Under the pieces are notes generated by a model. The model was given only the letters and a program-made list of their open reading frames with translations. It did no database searches and was not told the DNA's origin. A DNA stretch of 64,000 bases from Iodobacter fluviatilis (GTDB taxonomy: Bacteria; Pseudomonadota; Gammaproteobacteria; Burkholderiales; Chitinibacteraceae), in the NCBI RefSeq assembly GCF_900451195.1, contig NZ_UGHR01000001.1, positions 310,001 through 374,000 on the forward strand. The letters are read 5' to 3'. Every line of letters starts with the position of its first letter. The first letter of the stretch is position 1. A program made the position numbers and the translations under genes. Positions 34,982 to 43,916 of the stretch are shown here, piece by piece.

Positions 34982-36069
34982 TTTCCTGCCTCTGCGGGTT
35001 TTTCTTCTGTGCGCTCTTCGGGCAGTAGCTCGATGTTTTCAATCAGGCAGCCCGCTTCATACGCTTCAATCACATAAGCGTCGTTTGCGCTTTCGTAATC
35101 CGCAATCTGGTCATAGTCCGGCTCTTCGCGTACATGACGGCGGCGGCCTCCCTCTTGCCAGTACAGCGACAAATTAGCCAGCGGCAGAATCAGCATTTTG
35201 TCTTTTGGGAAGAAAGGCACCGTGACGGCGGTTTTGCCGCCAATGCGCTTTTGGCTAATCAGCATATCCAGCGCCATTTCTTCTGTCGGGGCGTGCTCGC
35301 CATTGATTTTTGGGAAGTATTTATCGGCTAGTAATTCGCTGGAAACGATCACCACTAAATTGGGATTTTCGCGGTACTCGGGGTGAATCAGGCTATTTAC
35401 TGCATCAAACACCAGCGCATCGACATTGCTGTAATCACCTTTTTCAGTCTTCCAGGTAACGTCGTCTTCACCCTTGACCTTGGTTTTACCCACAATAATT
35501 TTGCCGGAGCCTGGCTTACTTTCTGTCATTACATTAATTGGGGCGTTTTCGCGGTACTGCTGCAGCCAGCCTTTGTTTACGTCTTGCAGCAACGGGTATT
35601 TTTCGCGGTCGGTATCTTCGGCCACGGATACACCATTAAAGCCAATCATGATTCGATCAAGCGCTTGCTGGTGGACGATCACATCGCGGATTTTGGTCTG
35701 AAAGTTTGGGAACTTGGCCCACATATCCAGCTTTGCGTAGCTGATGCCGGTATCAAAGTTGGTCTTTACACAGCGATAGCGGCCAGAGCTTAAATCGGAT
35801 ACATCGCGTGGCTTGCGCGGTCCCTTTTTGGTATTGGTGCGGCCTGCAATGGTGCCGGTCACGCCCAGCCCCAGCTTTTCGCCTTCCATTTCTTTGACGG
35901 AAGGCATATTGATCTTGCTAAGGAAGGTGCTCGACATTTGCACGCGGGTTTCCAGCTTTTGCTGGATGGATGGATCAACCGTAAAGGTTTTATTCGCATC
36001 GGGAACATTATTTAATAGCGCGACTTTCTTTTCAAAAGCGTTATAGGCAATTCGCGTTTCATTGCGCAT
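34978..36069 (-). CDS. Major capsid protein (P2 gpN-like)
   Basis: 363 residues, HK97-fold family (MRNETRIAYNAFEKKVALLN, SSTFLSKINMPSVKEMEG, NAYVIEAY-like C terminus). Assembled on gpO scaffold, then cleaved by the gpO protease domain. Confidence 0.95.
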   Translation of the reverse strand: MRNETRIAYNAFEKKVALLNNVPDANKTFTVDPSIQQKLETRVQMSSTFLSKINMPSVKEMEGEKLGLGVTGTIAGRTNTKKGPRKPRDVSDLSSGRYRCVKTNFDTGISYAKLDMWAKFPNFQTKIRDVIVHQQALDRIMIGFNGVSVAEDTDREKYPLLQDVNKGWLQQYRENAPINVMTESKPGSGKIIVGKTKVKGEDDVTWKTEKGDYSNVDALVFDAVNSLIHPEYRENPNLVVIVSSELLADKYFPKINGEHAPTEEMALDMLISQKRIGGKTAVTVPFFPKDKMLILPLANLSLYWQEGGRRRHVREEPDYDQIADYESANDAYVIEAYEAGCLIENIELLPEERTEEKPAEAGK

Positions 36070-36126
36070 GGTGTTTCCTTATTCTGGTTTTGAATTGTTT
36101 TTATGGAATGGCGGGGTATGGGTGCA

Positions 36127-36915
36127 TCAGCAGTCGGTTTCTAAAGACACCGCGCCGCCGGTGGCTTTGTCGCGTTGGCCTGAAAAATGCGCTGGCTCGT
36201 TTTCAATCTTCGATTTGAATTCGCGTAATTCGGCCATTTCGTTTTTCAATTCATCGATGCGGCTTGCCATGGTGCGAAAGCCATCATTGTTTTCTGCGGT
36301 TTGCTCGGCGATGGCTTCCAGGGCTTGCTGGATATCCGCAAATTGCAGGTTTTCTTTTTCTGCTTTTTTAGAAAAAATATTCTTTACAGATTCCAGCATC
36401 GACACGGCCTGCGTTCCTTCTTCTTCGAGTGCAAACTCGATGGCATTGGTAAATAAACAGTTTTTATTGGTTTTACGGGCCATCAGCGGGCTGGCACCGC
36501 CGACTGAGGCTGAGAATTGCAGCATGGATGTACCCAAGCTGGCGGGGTTATCGGTGACGGCTAAGCCGGTTAAGTAGGCTTCCCCGGTGCCTGCAAAGTC
36601 GGGGTCACACTCGATGGAGGTGTAAACCTTCTGGCGGTTCTGATTCATCGCCACCAGTTCGGGCGTGGGGTCAATCGTGGCAAACAGGGCCATCTTGCCG
36701 TCGATTTCTTTGGCTTCCAGTGCCACCACATCGCCGTAAGATTTAAAGGCGCTGTCCGGGTAAATGCCCCGGATATGCTCCATATTCACCCGCGCCCCAA
36801 AGGTGGCCGGGTTGTAGTTCTTTGCCATCTGGCTGAGCCATGCACGGGTAATGGTGCGGCCATCGGTGGTTGCGCCTTCGGTAGCGACCCGAAATGATTT
36901 AAATTTTTTGTCCAT
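36127..36915 (-). CDS. Capsid scaffolding protein and protease (P2 gpO-like)
   Basis: 262 residues from ATG 36915 (MDKKFKSFRVATEGATTDGR). N-terminal serine protease domain includes NMEHIRGIYPDS with its His. The C terminus is a long scaffold helix (FRTMASRIDELKNEMAELRE). First gene of the O-N-M-L operon, divergent from P. The frame upstream to 37116 is not coding for this protein. Confidence 0.93.
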   Translation of the reverse strand: MDKKFKSFRVATEGATTDGRTITRAWLSQMAKNYNPATFGARVNMEHIRGIYPDSAFKSYGDVVALEAKEIDGKMALFATIDPTPELVAMNQNRQKVYTSIECDPDFAGTGEAYLTGLAVTDNPASLGTSMLQFSASVGGASPLMARKTNKNCLFTNAIEFALEEEGTQAVSMLESVKNIFSKKAEKENLQFADIQQALEAIAEQTAENNDGFRTMASRIDELKNEMAELREFKSKIENEPAHFSGQRDKATGGAVSLETDC

Positions 36916-37071
36916 AGACCCTTCTGCGATTTGATTGAATAGCGGGGTTAATTCCTGAAGGCACCCACTATCGCCACAAAAGAAAGGGTCATCAATTTGC
37001 TTTCGGTGTGAATCGCCAAGCCACAAAAGCCAACAAAATACAGCCGTCTTTGATTGCCTTAGCCTTTGGCT
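36916..37071. promoter_or_regulatory. Divergent late promoter region between O and P
   Basis: GCCACAAAAG occurs twice (36973-36982 and 37020-37029). A TGTG-N11-CACA dyad spans 37007-37025. Ogr/Delta activators bind TGT-N12-ACA type dyads upstream of P2 late promoters; the spacing here is one base longer. Assignment is inference. Confidence 0.45.
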
Positions 37072-38823
37072 ATGGAAAATATAAACAGCAAAGACCCGCG
37101 TATAGAGGCCCGCCACCTGTATTGGTCGGGCTGGCGTATTTCACGGATTGCGGAATCATTAGGCGAAAAACCCGCCACGGTGCATAGCTGGAAACGGCGC
37201 GATGAATGGGACAAAAAGAAGCTGATTGAGCGCGTCGAAGAGTCGCTGGAATCGCGCTATATCTTTCTTTTGAATAAGGACAAAAAAGAAGGGATCGACT
37301 TTAAAGAAATTGATTTGCTCTCGCGGCAAATGGAAAGAGTCGCACGGATCAATAAATACAACGGCGGGGGGAATGAAGCTGATTTAAACCCGAACATTGC
37401 CAGCCGCAACAAGGCAGAGCGCAAGAAGGCCACAAAGAACGATTTTAACGATGAGCACGTCGATTTAATCAAAGACGCCTTTATGGATTCTTTGTTTGCC
37501 TATCAGCACGGCTGGTTTGAGGCAGGCAAGAAACATAGCTTTCGCAATGTCTTAAAATCCCGGCAGATTGGCGCAACCTGGTACTTCGCCCGGGAGGCTT
37601 TATTCGATGCGATGACCACGGGCCGCAATCAGATCTTTTTAAGTGCCAGCAAGGCGCAGGCCCATGTGTTCAAGCAATACATCATCGCCTTTGCCAAAGA
37701 CGCCGCCGATTTAGAGCTAAAAGGCGATCCCATCGTCTTACCAAACGGCGCAACACTGCACTTTCTGGGCACCAATGCCCGCACCGCGCAGAGCTACACC
37801 GGCAATCTATACGTGGATGAGTATTTCTGGATTCCGCGCTTTCAGGAACTCCAAAAAGTCGCCTCGGGTATGGCCTTGCATTCGCACTGGCGGCAAACCT
37901 ATTTCTCGACACCTTCCAGCCTGAATCACGATGCTTACCCATTCTGGTCGGGTGACGCCTTCAATAAAGGCCGCGCCAAAGCTGATCGCATTCAGCTCGA
38001 TGTAAAACCCGCCAGCCTCGCTAAAGGCCGCCTCTGTGAGGACGATCAGTGGCGGCAAGTGGTCACGATTGAAGACGCGATTGAAGGCGGTTGCAATCTG
38101 TTCGATCTGGACAAGATTAAAAAACGATACAACCCAAACGATTATCAAAACTTGCTGATGTGCGAGTTTATCGACGATAGCGCCAGTATTTTTCCCTTAT
38201 CTGAATTGCAAAAGTGCATGGTGGATAGCTGGGAGAAGTGGGAAGACTTTAAGGCGATTGCCCCGCGCCCCTTTGGCTACTGGCCTGTGTGGATTGGCTA
38301 CGATCCGGCCTTATCCGGGGACAGCGCGGGCTTGATCGTACTGGCCCCGCCGCTGGTGCCTGGCGGCAAGTTTCGCGTGCTGGAGAAACGGCAATGGAAA
38401 GGCATGGATTTTGCCGCGCAGGCCCAAGGGATTAAGGATATCTGCAGCCAATACAACGTGGCCTATATCGGCATTGATACGACCGGCATCGGGCAGGGCG
38501 TTTATCAACTGGTTAAACAGTTCTACCCAGCGGCGAGAGCCATCAATTACAGCGTGGAGATGAAAGGGCGCTTAGTCATGAAGGCGCAAGACGTGATCCG
38601 CAATGGGCGCCTGGAGTTTGACGCGGGCTGGACGGATCTTGCGGCCGCATTTATGGCAATTCAAAAAACCATGACCGCCAGCGGGCGGCATGTCACTTAT
38701 TCGGCCAGCCGTTCCGAAGAGCTGAGCCACGCCGACCTTGCTTGGGCATGTATGCACGCGCTACTCAATGAGCCGTTAGAAGGCTCGACTTCCACTAATT
38801 CCGGCTTTATGGCGATCTATTAA
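37072..38823 (+). CDS. Terminase large subunit ATPase (P2 gpP-like)
   Basis: 583 residues from ATG 37072. N-terminal HTH (WSGWRISRIAESLGEKPATV), Walker A-type KSRQIGATWYFARE, Walker B LYVDEYFW, and a nuclease-like domain (GYDPALSGDSAGLIV, IGIDTTGIGQG). Packages DNA from cos. It is directly followed by Q with no gap. Confidence 0.95.
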   Translation: MENINSKDPRIEARHLYWSGWRISRIAESLGEKPATVHSWKRRDEWDKKKLIERVEESLESRYIFLLNKDKKEGIDFKEIDLLSRQMERVARINKYNGGGNEADLNPNIASRNKAERKKATKNDFNDEHVDLIKDAFMDSLFAYQHGWFEAGKKHSFRNVLKSRQIGATWYFAREALFDAMTTGRNQIFLSASKAQAHVFKQYIIAFAKDAADLELKGDPIVLPNGATLHFLGTNARTAQSYTGNLYVDEYFWIPRFQELQKVASGMALHSHWRQTYFSTPSSLNHDAYPFWSGDAFNKGRAKADRIQLDVKPASLAKGRLCEDDQWRQVVTIEDAIEGGCNLFDLDKIKKRYNPNDYQNLLMCEFIDDSASIFPLSELQKCMVDSWEKWEDFKAIAPRPFGYWPVWIGYDPALSGDSAGLIVLAPPLVPGGKFRVLEKRQWKGMDFAAQAQGIKDICSQYNVAYIGIDTTGIGQGVYQLVKQFYPAARAINYSVEMKGRLVMKAQDVIRNGRLEFDAGWTDLAAAFMAIQKTMTASGRHVTYSASRSEELSHADLAWACMHALLNEPLEGSTSTNSGFMAIY

Positions 38824-39852
38824 ATGAAAAAACAATCTTTTTACCAAGCAAAAGCAACCTTAACGCCAGAAGCAAAAGCGCCCGATCAATCTGTGGCCTT
38901 CACCTTTGGCGAGCCTTCCGCCGTGCTCGATCGCCGCGAGCTGCTGGACTTCTTAGAGTGCGTAAACAATGGCAAATGGTACGAGCCGCCGATGTCGTTT
39001 GATGGCCTGGCTAAAACTTACCGCGCCACCGTTCACCATTCCAGCCCCTTACAGGTAAAGCGCAATATCCTGTTAAAAACCTTTATCCCGCACCCGCTGT
39101 TAAGCCGGTCTGAGTTCTCAAAGTTTGCGCTGGATTACCTGATTTTTGGCAACGCCTATTTAGAAAAGATCACCAGCCGCACCGGTAAGGTGCTGGGCCT
39201 GAAGCATGCGCTGGCTAAATATATGCGGGTGGGGATGAAAGAAGAGCAATACTTTCAGATCCTTGATTACGCCAACGAGCACCAGTTTCAGCAAGGGGCC
39301 ATCTTCCATTTATTAGAGCCAGATATTAATCAGGAGATTTACGGCCTGCCTGAATACCTGTCGGCGCTCAATTCTACCTGGCTGAATGAATCCGCCACGC
39401 TGTTTCGCCGCCGCTACTTTGCCAACGGCAGCCACGCCGGTTTTATCCTGTACATGACCGACGCCGCGCAAAACGAAAGCTATATCGATGATCTGCGCAC
39501 TGCATTACAAGGCAGCAAAGGCCCTGGCAATTTCAAAAATCTGATGGTGTACGCGCCTGGCGGTAAGAAAGACGGCATGCAAATCCTGCCCATCTCAGAA
39601 GTGGCGGCAAAGGATGACTTCTGGAACATCAAAAACGTAACCCGCGACGACCAACTGAGCGCCCACCGCGTACCCGCGCAACTGATGGGCATCATCCCCA
39701 ACAACACCGGCGGCTTAGGTGACGTAGAGAAAGCGGCGACCGTGTTTGCGTATAACGAGATTGAGCCATTACAAGAGCGGATGAAGGAGTTAAATGATTG
39801 GCTGGGGGTGGAGGTGATCCGGTTTAAAACGTATTCAGTTACGGCAGAGTAA
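38824..39852 (+). CDS. Portal protein (P2 gpQ-like)
   Basis: 342 residues (GKWYEPPMSFDGLAKTYRAT, LKHALAKYMRVG, VPAQLMGIIPNNTGGLGDVE). Dodecameric portal. It ends just before a terminator; phage structural genes end here. Confidence 0.95.
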   Translation: MKKQSFYQAKATLTPEAKAPDQSVAFTFGEPSAVLDRRELLDFLECVNNGKWYEPPMSFDGLAKTYRATVHHSSPLQVKRNILLKTFIPHPLLSRSEFSKFALDYLIFGNAYLEKITSRTGKVLGLKHALAKYMRVGMKEEQYFQILDYANEHQFQQGAIFHLLEPDINQEIYGLPEYLSALNSTWLNESATLFRRRYFANGSHAGFILYMTDAAQNESYIDDLRTALQGSKGPGNFKNLMVYAPGGKKDGMQILPISEVAAKDDFWNIKNVTRDDQLSAHRVPAQLMGIIPNNTGGLGDVEKAATVFAYNEIEPLQERMKELNDWLGVEVIRFKTYSVTAE

Positions 39853-39855
39853 ATC

Positions 39856-39884
39856 AAATCAGCCCCAATAAATGGGGCTGATTT
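39856..39884. terminator. Terminator after Q
   Basis: AAATCAGCCCC / GGGGCTGATTT, 11-bp stem, 7-nt loop, AT-rich on both sides. It marks the end of the phage P-Q operon. Confidence 0.85.
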
Positions 39885-39998
39885 AATTAAGACTAATTGA
39901 GGAAGCAATAGAGCCTGTTTGCTGATCAAAACAGACTTTTTAAATATTTTTTTGATGCGTTTTGTCTTAGGCTTTGGTGCCCATATTCAGCAACCTGC

Positions 39999-40448
39999 CT
40001 AATGTTTATACATGTAAGGATATAAAGACATTCGACATTTCAGCATTAGATCATCTGCATCGTTCTTAACATTTTGCCAATCAACAACGCTCAATATTTC
40101 GCGAGCTTCAGATCTAACCTGATTCCATTCTTGGTTGTGAAATATTTCATAATCATCACAATGAAATGCGACTTCGCTAAGCTCGTTGCAGATATTCCAG
40201 AGGCGTTCGATTTTTATTCGCATTTCCTGGGTAAGTCTTTCCGGGAAATTTTCTAGAAAATTATTCAACGGCAGCATCATGTCAGACCAGACTTCGCAGG
40301 CAGGGCAATATGCGATTGTTGAACTTTGTTCCACTGCTTCCAAAGACAAAAACTCAAGTGCTTGACATAAGACACATAGCTCCAAAACAGGTTTGAACTC
40401 GTCCGCGAGGTACCATACCCAGATTTGAATAGAGAGCTTTTCATCCAT
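39999..40448 (-). CDS. Cassette-type hypothetical protein
   Basis: 149 residues, acidic, with a CVLC and CPAC pair that could bind zinc (VLELCVLCQALEF, IAYCPACEVW). No family recognised. It sits between Q and a truncated attC at 40453 and seems the outermost member of the cassette array. No attC is visible downstream of its stop. Confidence 0.6.
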   Translation of the reverse strand: MDEKLSIQIWVWYLADEFKPVLELCVLCQALEFLSLEAVEQSSTIAYCPACEVWSDMMLPLNNFLENFPERLTQEMRIKIERLWNICNELSEVAFHCDDYEIFHNQEWNQVRSEAREILSVVDWQNVKNDADDLMLKCRMSLYPYMYKH

Positions 40449-40452
40449 ACGA

Positions 40453-40515
40453 GCCTAACGTAAAAGTGAGGGGCTGCGCGTTTTTGCGCAGTCCCTCTCG
40501 ACTGAGGGGGGCATT
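40453..40515 (-). other. Truncated attC site
   Basis: GCCTAACG, a 9-bp stem (GGGGCTGCGCG with TGCGCAGTCCC) and CCCTCTCGAC match the site at 45418. The closing GTTAGRY box is missing and reads GGGGGGC. It appears to be a recombination or deletion scar. Confidence 0.6.
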
Positions 40516-40597
40516 TTACCTTTCACAGTTTACCTTTCCGCTTTCATTCTGTACGCACCGCAAAGTGATATTGCTCATGGCTGGGCATGTCTGCGAT

Positions 40598-40690
40598 GCC
40601 TAACGTTAGAATTAACCGGCACCGGAACGTCAGTGGAGGGAATTTTACCAGCGCAGCTGGTAAAATGTCCGGTTGAATGATTTGTTAGCT
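40598..40690 (-). other. attC site of the 40689 cassette
   Basis: GCCTAAC (40598-40604) ... GTTAGCT (40684-40690), with inner AACCGGCAC / GTCCGGTT. On the minus strand it reads AGCTAACAAATCATTCAACC, very like the aadA-type attC start. The gene stop (TAG) lies inside the last box. Confidence 0.85.
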
Positions 40691-41339
40691 ATTTAATTTC
40701 ATCTAGAAATAAGTTTAAATGTTTTTCGTAAGTGTTATTTTTATTTCCATATAATGTGCAATGTTTTGATAAAAATTTATAATAGCAATTATTTGATATG
40801 TTATTTAAAAGCACTGCTACGTCTCTTAAATTATTTGCCCATTTAATATCATCAATTGTTCTAGAAATAATATTTTCTCCAAGAAAGATTGTTCCTGCTT
40901 GACTATTAAATTGAAGAGACCAAATTTCATATGAGTATCTTGAACCTACGCCTAGGCTTTTTAGATCATCAAAAAGTGCTTGCTTTTTAGGAGGAAATAA
41001 AAATCTATTTTTAGCTCTTAATATAGCTTCAGCGTAAAGTTTGTCGAGATTGTGAGAGCATTTTCTAGCTTTTTTATATGCATCAGAAGGCAATTCGTTA
41101 TCTTTACTAAGAGATAATATTATTGATTTTAATGAGCATTCAATTGACATAGTTAAATCAACAATTGCTTTAGCTCTAAAGTTTCTCATCTGCATTGATT
41201 CAGTATTTTTAACTTGATCAAATTTTTCTATAAAAAGGTTGCCATCAATATAGAAATTTCTTGCAACAAGACCTTTTACAGCTCTTTTAGGTTTATGCTT
41301 TTTAGGCAATCCTTGGGTTAATTTGTCTATAAGTTTCAT
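40689..41339 (-). CDS. Cassette-encoded hypothetical, HEPN-like
   Basis: 216 residues, clearly more AT-rich than the phage genes. A helical segment (AKAIVDLTMSIECSLKSIIL) followed by SHNLDKLYAEA resembles the helix arrangement of HEPN proteins, many of which are RNases or RNA-binding toxins. The HEPN call is a weak pattern match. Its stop lies in the attC at 40598-40690. Confidence 0.6.
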   Translation of the reverse strand: MKLIDKLTQGLPKKHKPKRAVKGLVARNFYIDGNLFIEKFDQVKNTESMQMRNFRAKAIVDLTMSIECSLKSIILSLSKDNELPSDAYKKARKCSHNLDKLYAEAILRAKNRFLFPPKKQALFDDLKSLGVGSRYSYEIWSLQFNSQAGTIFLGENIISRTIDDIKWANNLRDVAVLLNNISNNCYYKFLSKHCTLYGNKNNTYEKHLNLFLDEIK

Positions 41340-42086
41340 ATATTTTAGCTAACGTGAGATATACACCTATTCAGGTGTATATCTGTTTTGATTATGTGCA
41401 TAACTAACTATGCAATTATAATTTTCTATTTATATTCAATCATATGGATGTGTTTATGGCAGATAGTACACACACCTAAGGGACTCTTTTACCTATGCTT
41501 ACTAGATGAGCTTGGCTGAAATTATAGCGAAAGGAATTGTAACATAAGAAGCCTTGGTCTAAGTGCATCCTAAGTATTGTTCAGTAGGTCTATGTATCTA
41601 TGAGCTGATACAAGTCTTCTATGTATGTTTTTGATGGTTGATTTTGAGGTTAACACCCAGCGCGCGCCCTCATGACCCCGCCACGCCTGCCCACTTAACC
41701 CATTATTTTTTATGCACCTGCATGATGCATCTCGAAGCCACGTCAGATATGGCTCTGAGCGGTAGAAAATCCCACTCTGAAACCCTGCGTTATTTGCGGA
41801 TTTGTTGCTGGTTCTTGCAAGGGCTGGTGTTGATATAGCCGGATGAATGTCTTAGTTGAAAATTTACTTATTACCTAATCTTTTGAGCAAACGTAAGAAA
41901 AAATAAGATGACGAGTTTAATGTCAGTGAGTAGAGTGCGAATTATTTTATTTATTTCAAAATTCTTACGTCATTTATGCTCCCGTGTTGAATTTTCCTGC
42001 TGGTAGCTAGCATTGGGCAAAGATACGCAAGATTTAATAAATGGCTTAGACATTACCTCTTGGTTAGAAATCAAAGGACCATTTAA
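41340..42086. other. Non-coding region containing cos and an attC half-site
   Basis: Holds AGCTAACG (41347) with an 11-bp hairpin AGATATACACC / GGTGTATATCT (41357-41384), probably a decayed attC. A cos-like core is at 41655-41690. The rest is AT-rich without a convincing gene. Confidence 0.5.
41655..41690 (-). other. Candidate phage cos site
   Basis: On the minus strand GGCGTGGCGGGG (41687-41676) differs by one base from the P2 cohesive-end core GGCGAGGCGGGG. It is followed, as in P2, by GCGCGC-CTG sequence (41668-41658). It lies beyond Q, where cos is expected. Confidence 0.6.
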
Positions 42087-42680
42087 ATGGAAGAGAAATA
42101 TTTACCTGGATGTTTGGAAAAAGATAAACGGTATTAGTCAATTAAATCTGTGTATAAAATTTGTATTGAAACTAGAAATTTTGAAATAAATAAATTAACA
42201 CAACGTAATAACTTTTTCATGCTGTTTCAGGGTGTGCTACTTGCTGCTGCATTGCAAGATCAAAATAGTAAACCTATTCTTGAATTTATTATTTGTTTTG
42301 CAGGTGTTCTTGTTTCATTTTATCAAATGCAAATGGCTTCTGGCGCTAAATATTGGCAGGAGTGGTGGGAAAGTAGGTTAGAGTTTTACGAAGGAAAACT
42401 TAAAGAGTATAGCGAAGAGAGTAAACCTGAATTTTTTGATTTGTTTGCAGTATCAACCGATGATGTATATCAAAAAGTTGAGTCAAGACTTAGAAAAAAT
42501 CGGGGGGAGAGAATGACTAATTTTCTTATTCTTAGTTCATTTTCTGTCAGTAGAGCACCAATTAAAGTCAGCGTTGTTTTGTTGTTTAGCTGGGTGTTAC
42601 TTACCTTGCATACACTTGATTTTGGAAAATTCCCCCTGATTTTTGATGTGATTAAAGGATTTTTATTTATAGGCCAGTAA
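42087..42680 (+). pseudogene. Small multi-helix membrane protein with early amber stop
   Basis: ATG 42087 has AGGA eight bases upstream and opens MEEKYLPGCLEKDKRY, then TAG at 42135. The same frame continues from GTG 42150 for 176 codons (VYKICIETRNFEINKLTQRN, then FFMLFQGVLLAAAL, IICFAGVLVSFYQMQMA, two more helices). The pattern is like RipA-type octameric membrane proteins. The TAG may inactivate it, or the GTG may start a shorter protein. It is on the opposite strand to the cassettes. Confidence 0.6.
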
Positions 42681-42765
42681 TATGATTTGTCTTTGAGTAA
42701 TGTCAAGTTATGATCAGTTTATTCTAATTTTTTATTTTTATGTAATAGTAAACAAAGGGAAATGT

Positions 42766-42984
42766 ATGTGTGAAGCGTTAAGAAATAAATTTAATATTCC
42801 AGTGGATCATACTCTTGTGCAAACGGGAACGAAATGGGAGCAAAGGAAAGGGCAGGATACCGATCTTACTATGTATGATCAGATGGATCCGGAAGGAAAT
42901 ATTATTGCTAAATATATTGAAAGAGACTCGACGTCTATGTATCCACCATGTGGGAGGAGTATTACCTACGAGCTTGTTAAATAG
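42766..42984 (+). CDS. Small hypothetical protein
   Basis: 72 residues from ATG 42766 with AAGGGA upstream. It reads MCEALRNKFNIPVDHTLVQT and contains several charged turns and a CGRSITYE end. No family recognised. It follows the membrane protein gene by 85 bases and may form a pair with it. Confidence 0.5.
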   Translation: MCEALRNKFNIPVDHTLVQTGTKWEQRKGQDTDLTMYDQMDPEGNIIAKYIERDSTSMYPPCGRSITYELVK

Positions 42985-43282
42985 AAATATTTAATGGTTT
43001 TTTAAGTTTTCTAATTACAAAGCAAGGGGCCAAGTCTTATATTTTGCATGGAATAAAATCTACAGTGGTCTGCAAAGTCGGTTGAATTGATTTCATCTAT
43101 GTCAAATGCAAATCATAACCCTTCAGGTTGAAAGTACAGCTTTTGGCGTCAGCTTGAGCAATCAGTCAGGACTTTCTGTGCTTGACATAAATAAGGCACC
43201 TCTTTAAGTGTTACATATCTGCCCAGATATTCTGGCACCAATCAAGCTTGCCGTTCACCAATGTTTTCCGAGCTTGACGAGT
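42985..43282. other. Intergenic region, no attC recognised
   Basis: The gap downstream of the GIY-YIG gene, where an attC would be expected, shows no RYYYAAC/GTTRRRY pair. It may be a decayed site or an array edge. Confidence 0.4.
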
Positions 43283-43771
43283 TCATTCGTTCCAGTCTTG
43301 AGGAGGGTGTAGCTCGTCGAAGTTGATCAGCGTGTCACAGTTAATACAGTGATGCATTGAGCTTGCGTCTTGGAAATGCATTCCACAGAAACAGCCGCAG
43401 AACGGACAGCATTCATAGATTTCAAAGTCTCCCCATTCGCAGACTCCTAGGTATTCCGGAATACCATCCCTGTCAAAGCCGATTATCTCAAACGAGTCGG
43501 TCGGTTTTGGTACGAACCCGTAATGTCTTTTTAGTTCGTTGAGCACCTCGGTGGGACCGATGGAGAACCACTCACCAATCCCGCGGAGGCCTTTGTAGTG
43601 CTCATGAAGCTCGCTTTCCATAGAAGCATCGTTAGCGGTATTGATCCAGCCCATTAGCTTTAATGCTGAGGGGTTGCCTGTTTGCAGTGTTTTTACGCGA
43701 CGCTTTACATCGGTGCTGCGTCCAATCTTTACTTGGTTGCGTAAATCATCTGACACAAAGTAGACGGGCAT
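43283..43771 (-). CDS. GIY-YIG / T5orf172-like protein with zinc ribbon
   Basis: 162 residues. N-terminal T5orf172-type GIY-YIG fold (VYFVSDDLRNQVKIGRSTDV, then RVKTLQTGNPSALKLMGWI, ESELHEHY). C-terminal Cys-rich part (CCPFCGCFCGM, HCINCDTL). Family members are found in phage and defence contexts; catalytic activity is not assured because the GIY Tyr motif is altered. It follows the attC at 43781 as the next cassette. Confidence 0.78.
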   Translation of the reverse strand: MPVYFVSDDLRNQVKIGRSTDVKRRVKTLQTGNPSALKLMGWINTANDASMESELHEHYKGLRGIGEWFSIGPTEVLNELKRHYGFVPKPTDSFEIIGFDRDGIPEYLGVCEWGDFEIYECCPFCGCFCGMHFQDASSMHHCINCDTLINFDELHPPQDWNE

Positions 43772-43780
43772 ATCTAGTAG

Positions 43781-43916
43781 ACCTAATAATGCCGCGTTGA
43801 GCGGTATTTATAAATTTGCAGTTTTGTTGAATACTTTTTCGGAGTAAAACCACAAAACTGCGACTTAAAAACTATCCAGCACACGAAGTTTTCGGTGCTT
43901 GAGTGATTTGTTATGT
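43781..43916 (-). other. attC site of the HNH cassette (altered core)
   Basis: Minus strand starts ACATAACAAATCACTCAAG, a good R''/L'' half, includes CAGTTTTGT / ACAAAACTG inverted repeats (136 bp total) and ends ...ATTAGGT. The expected G of the GTTRRRY crossover box is A, so this junction is likely frozen. Confidence 0.72.

Noticed and set aside
35383..35793. 136-codon plus-strand ORF inside the capsid gene
   Set aside because: Antisense shadow of gpN, which has clear family sequence.
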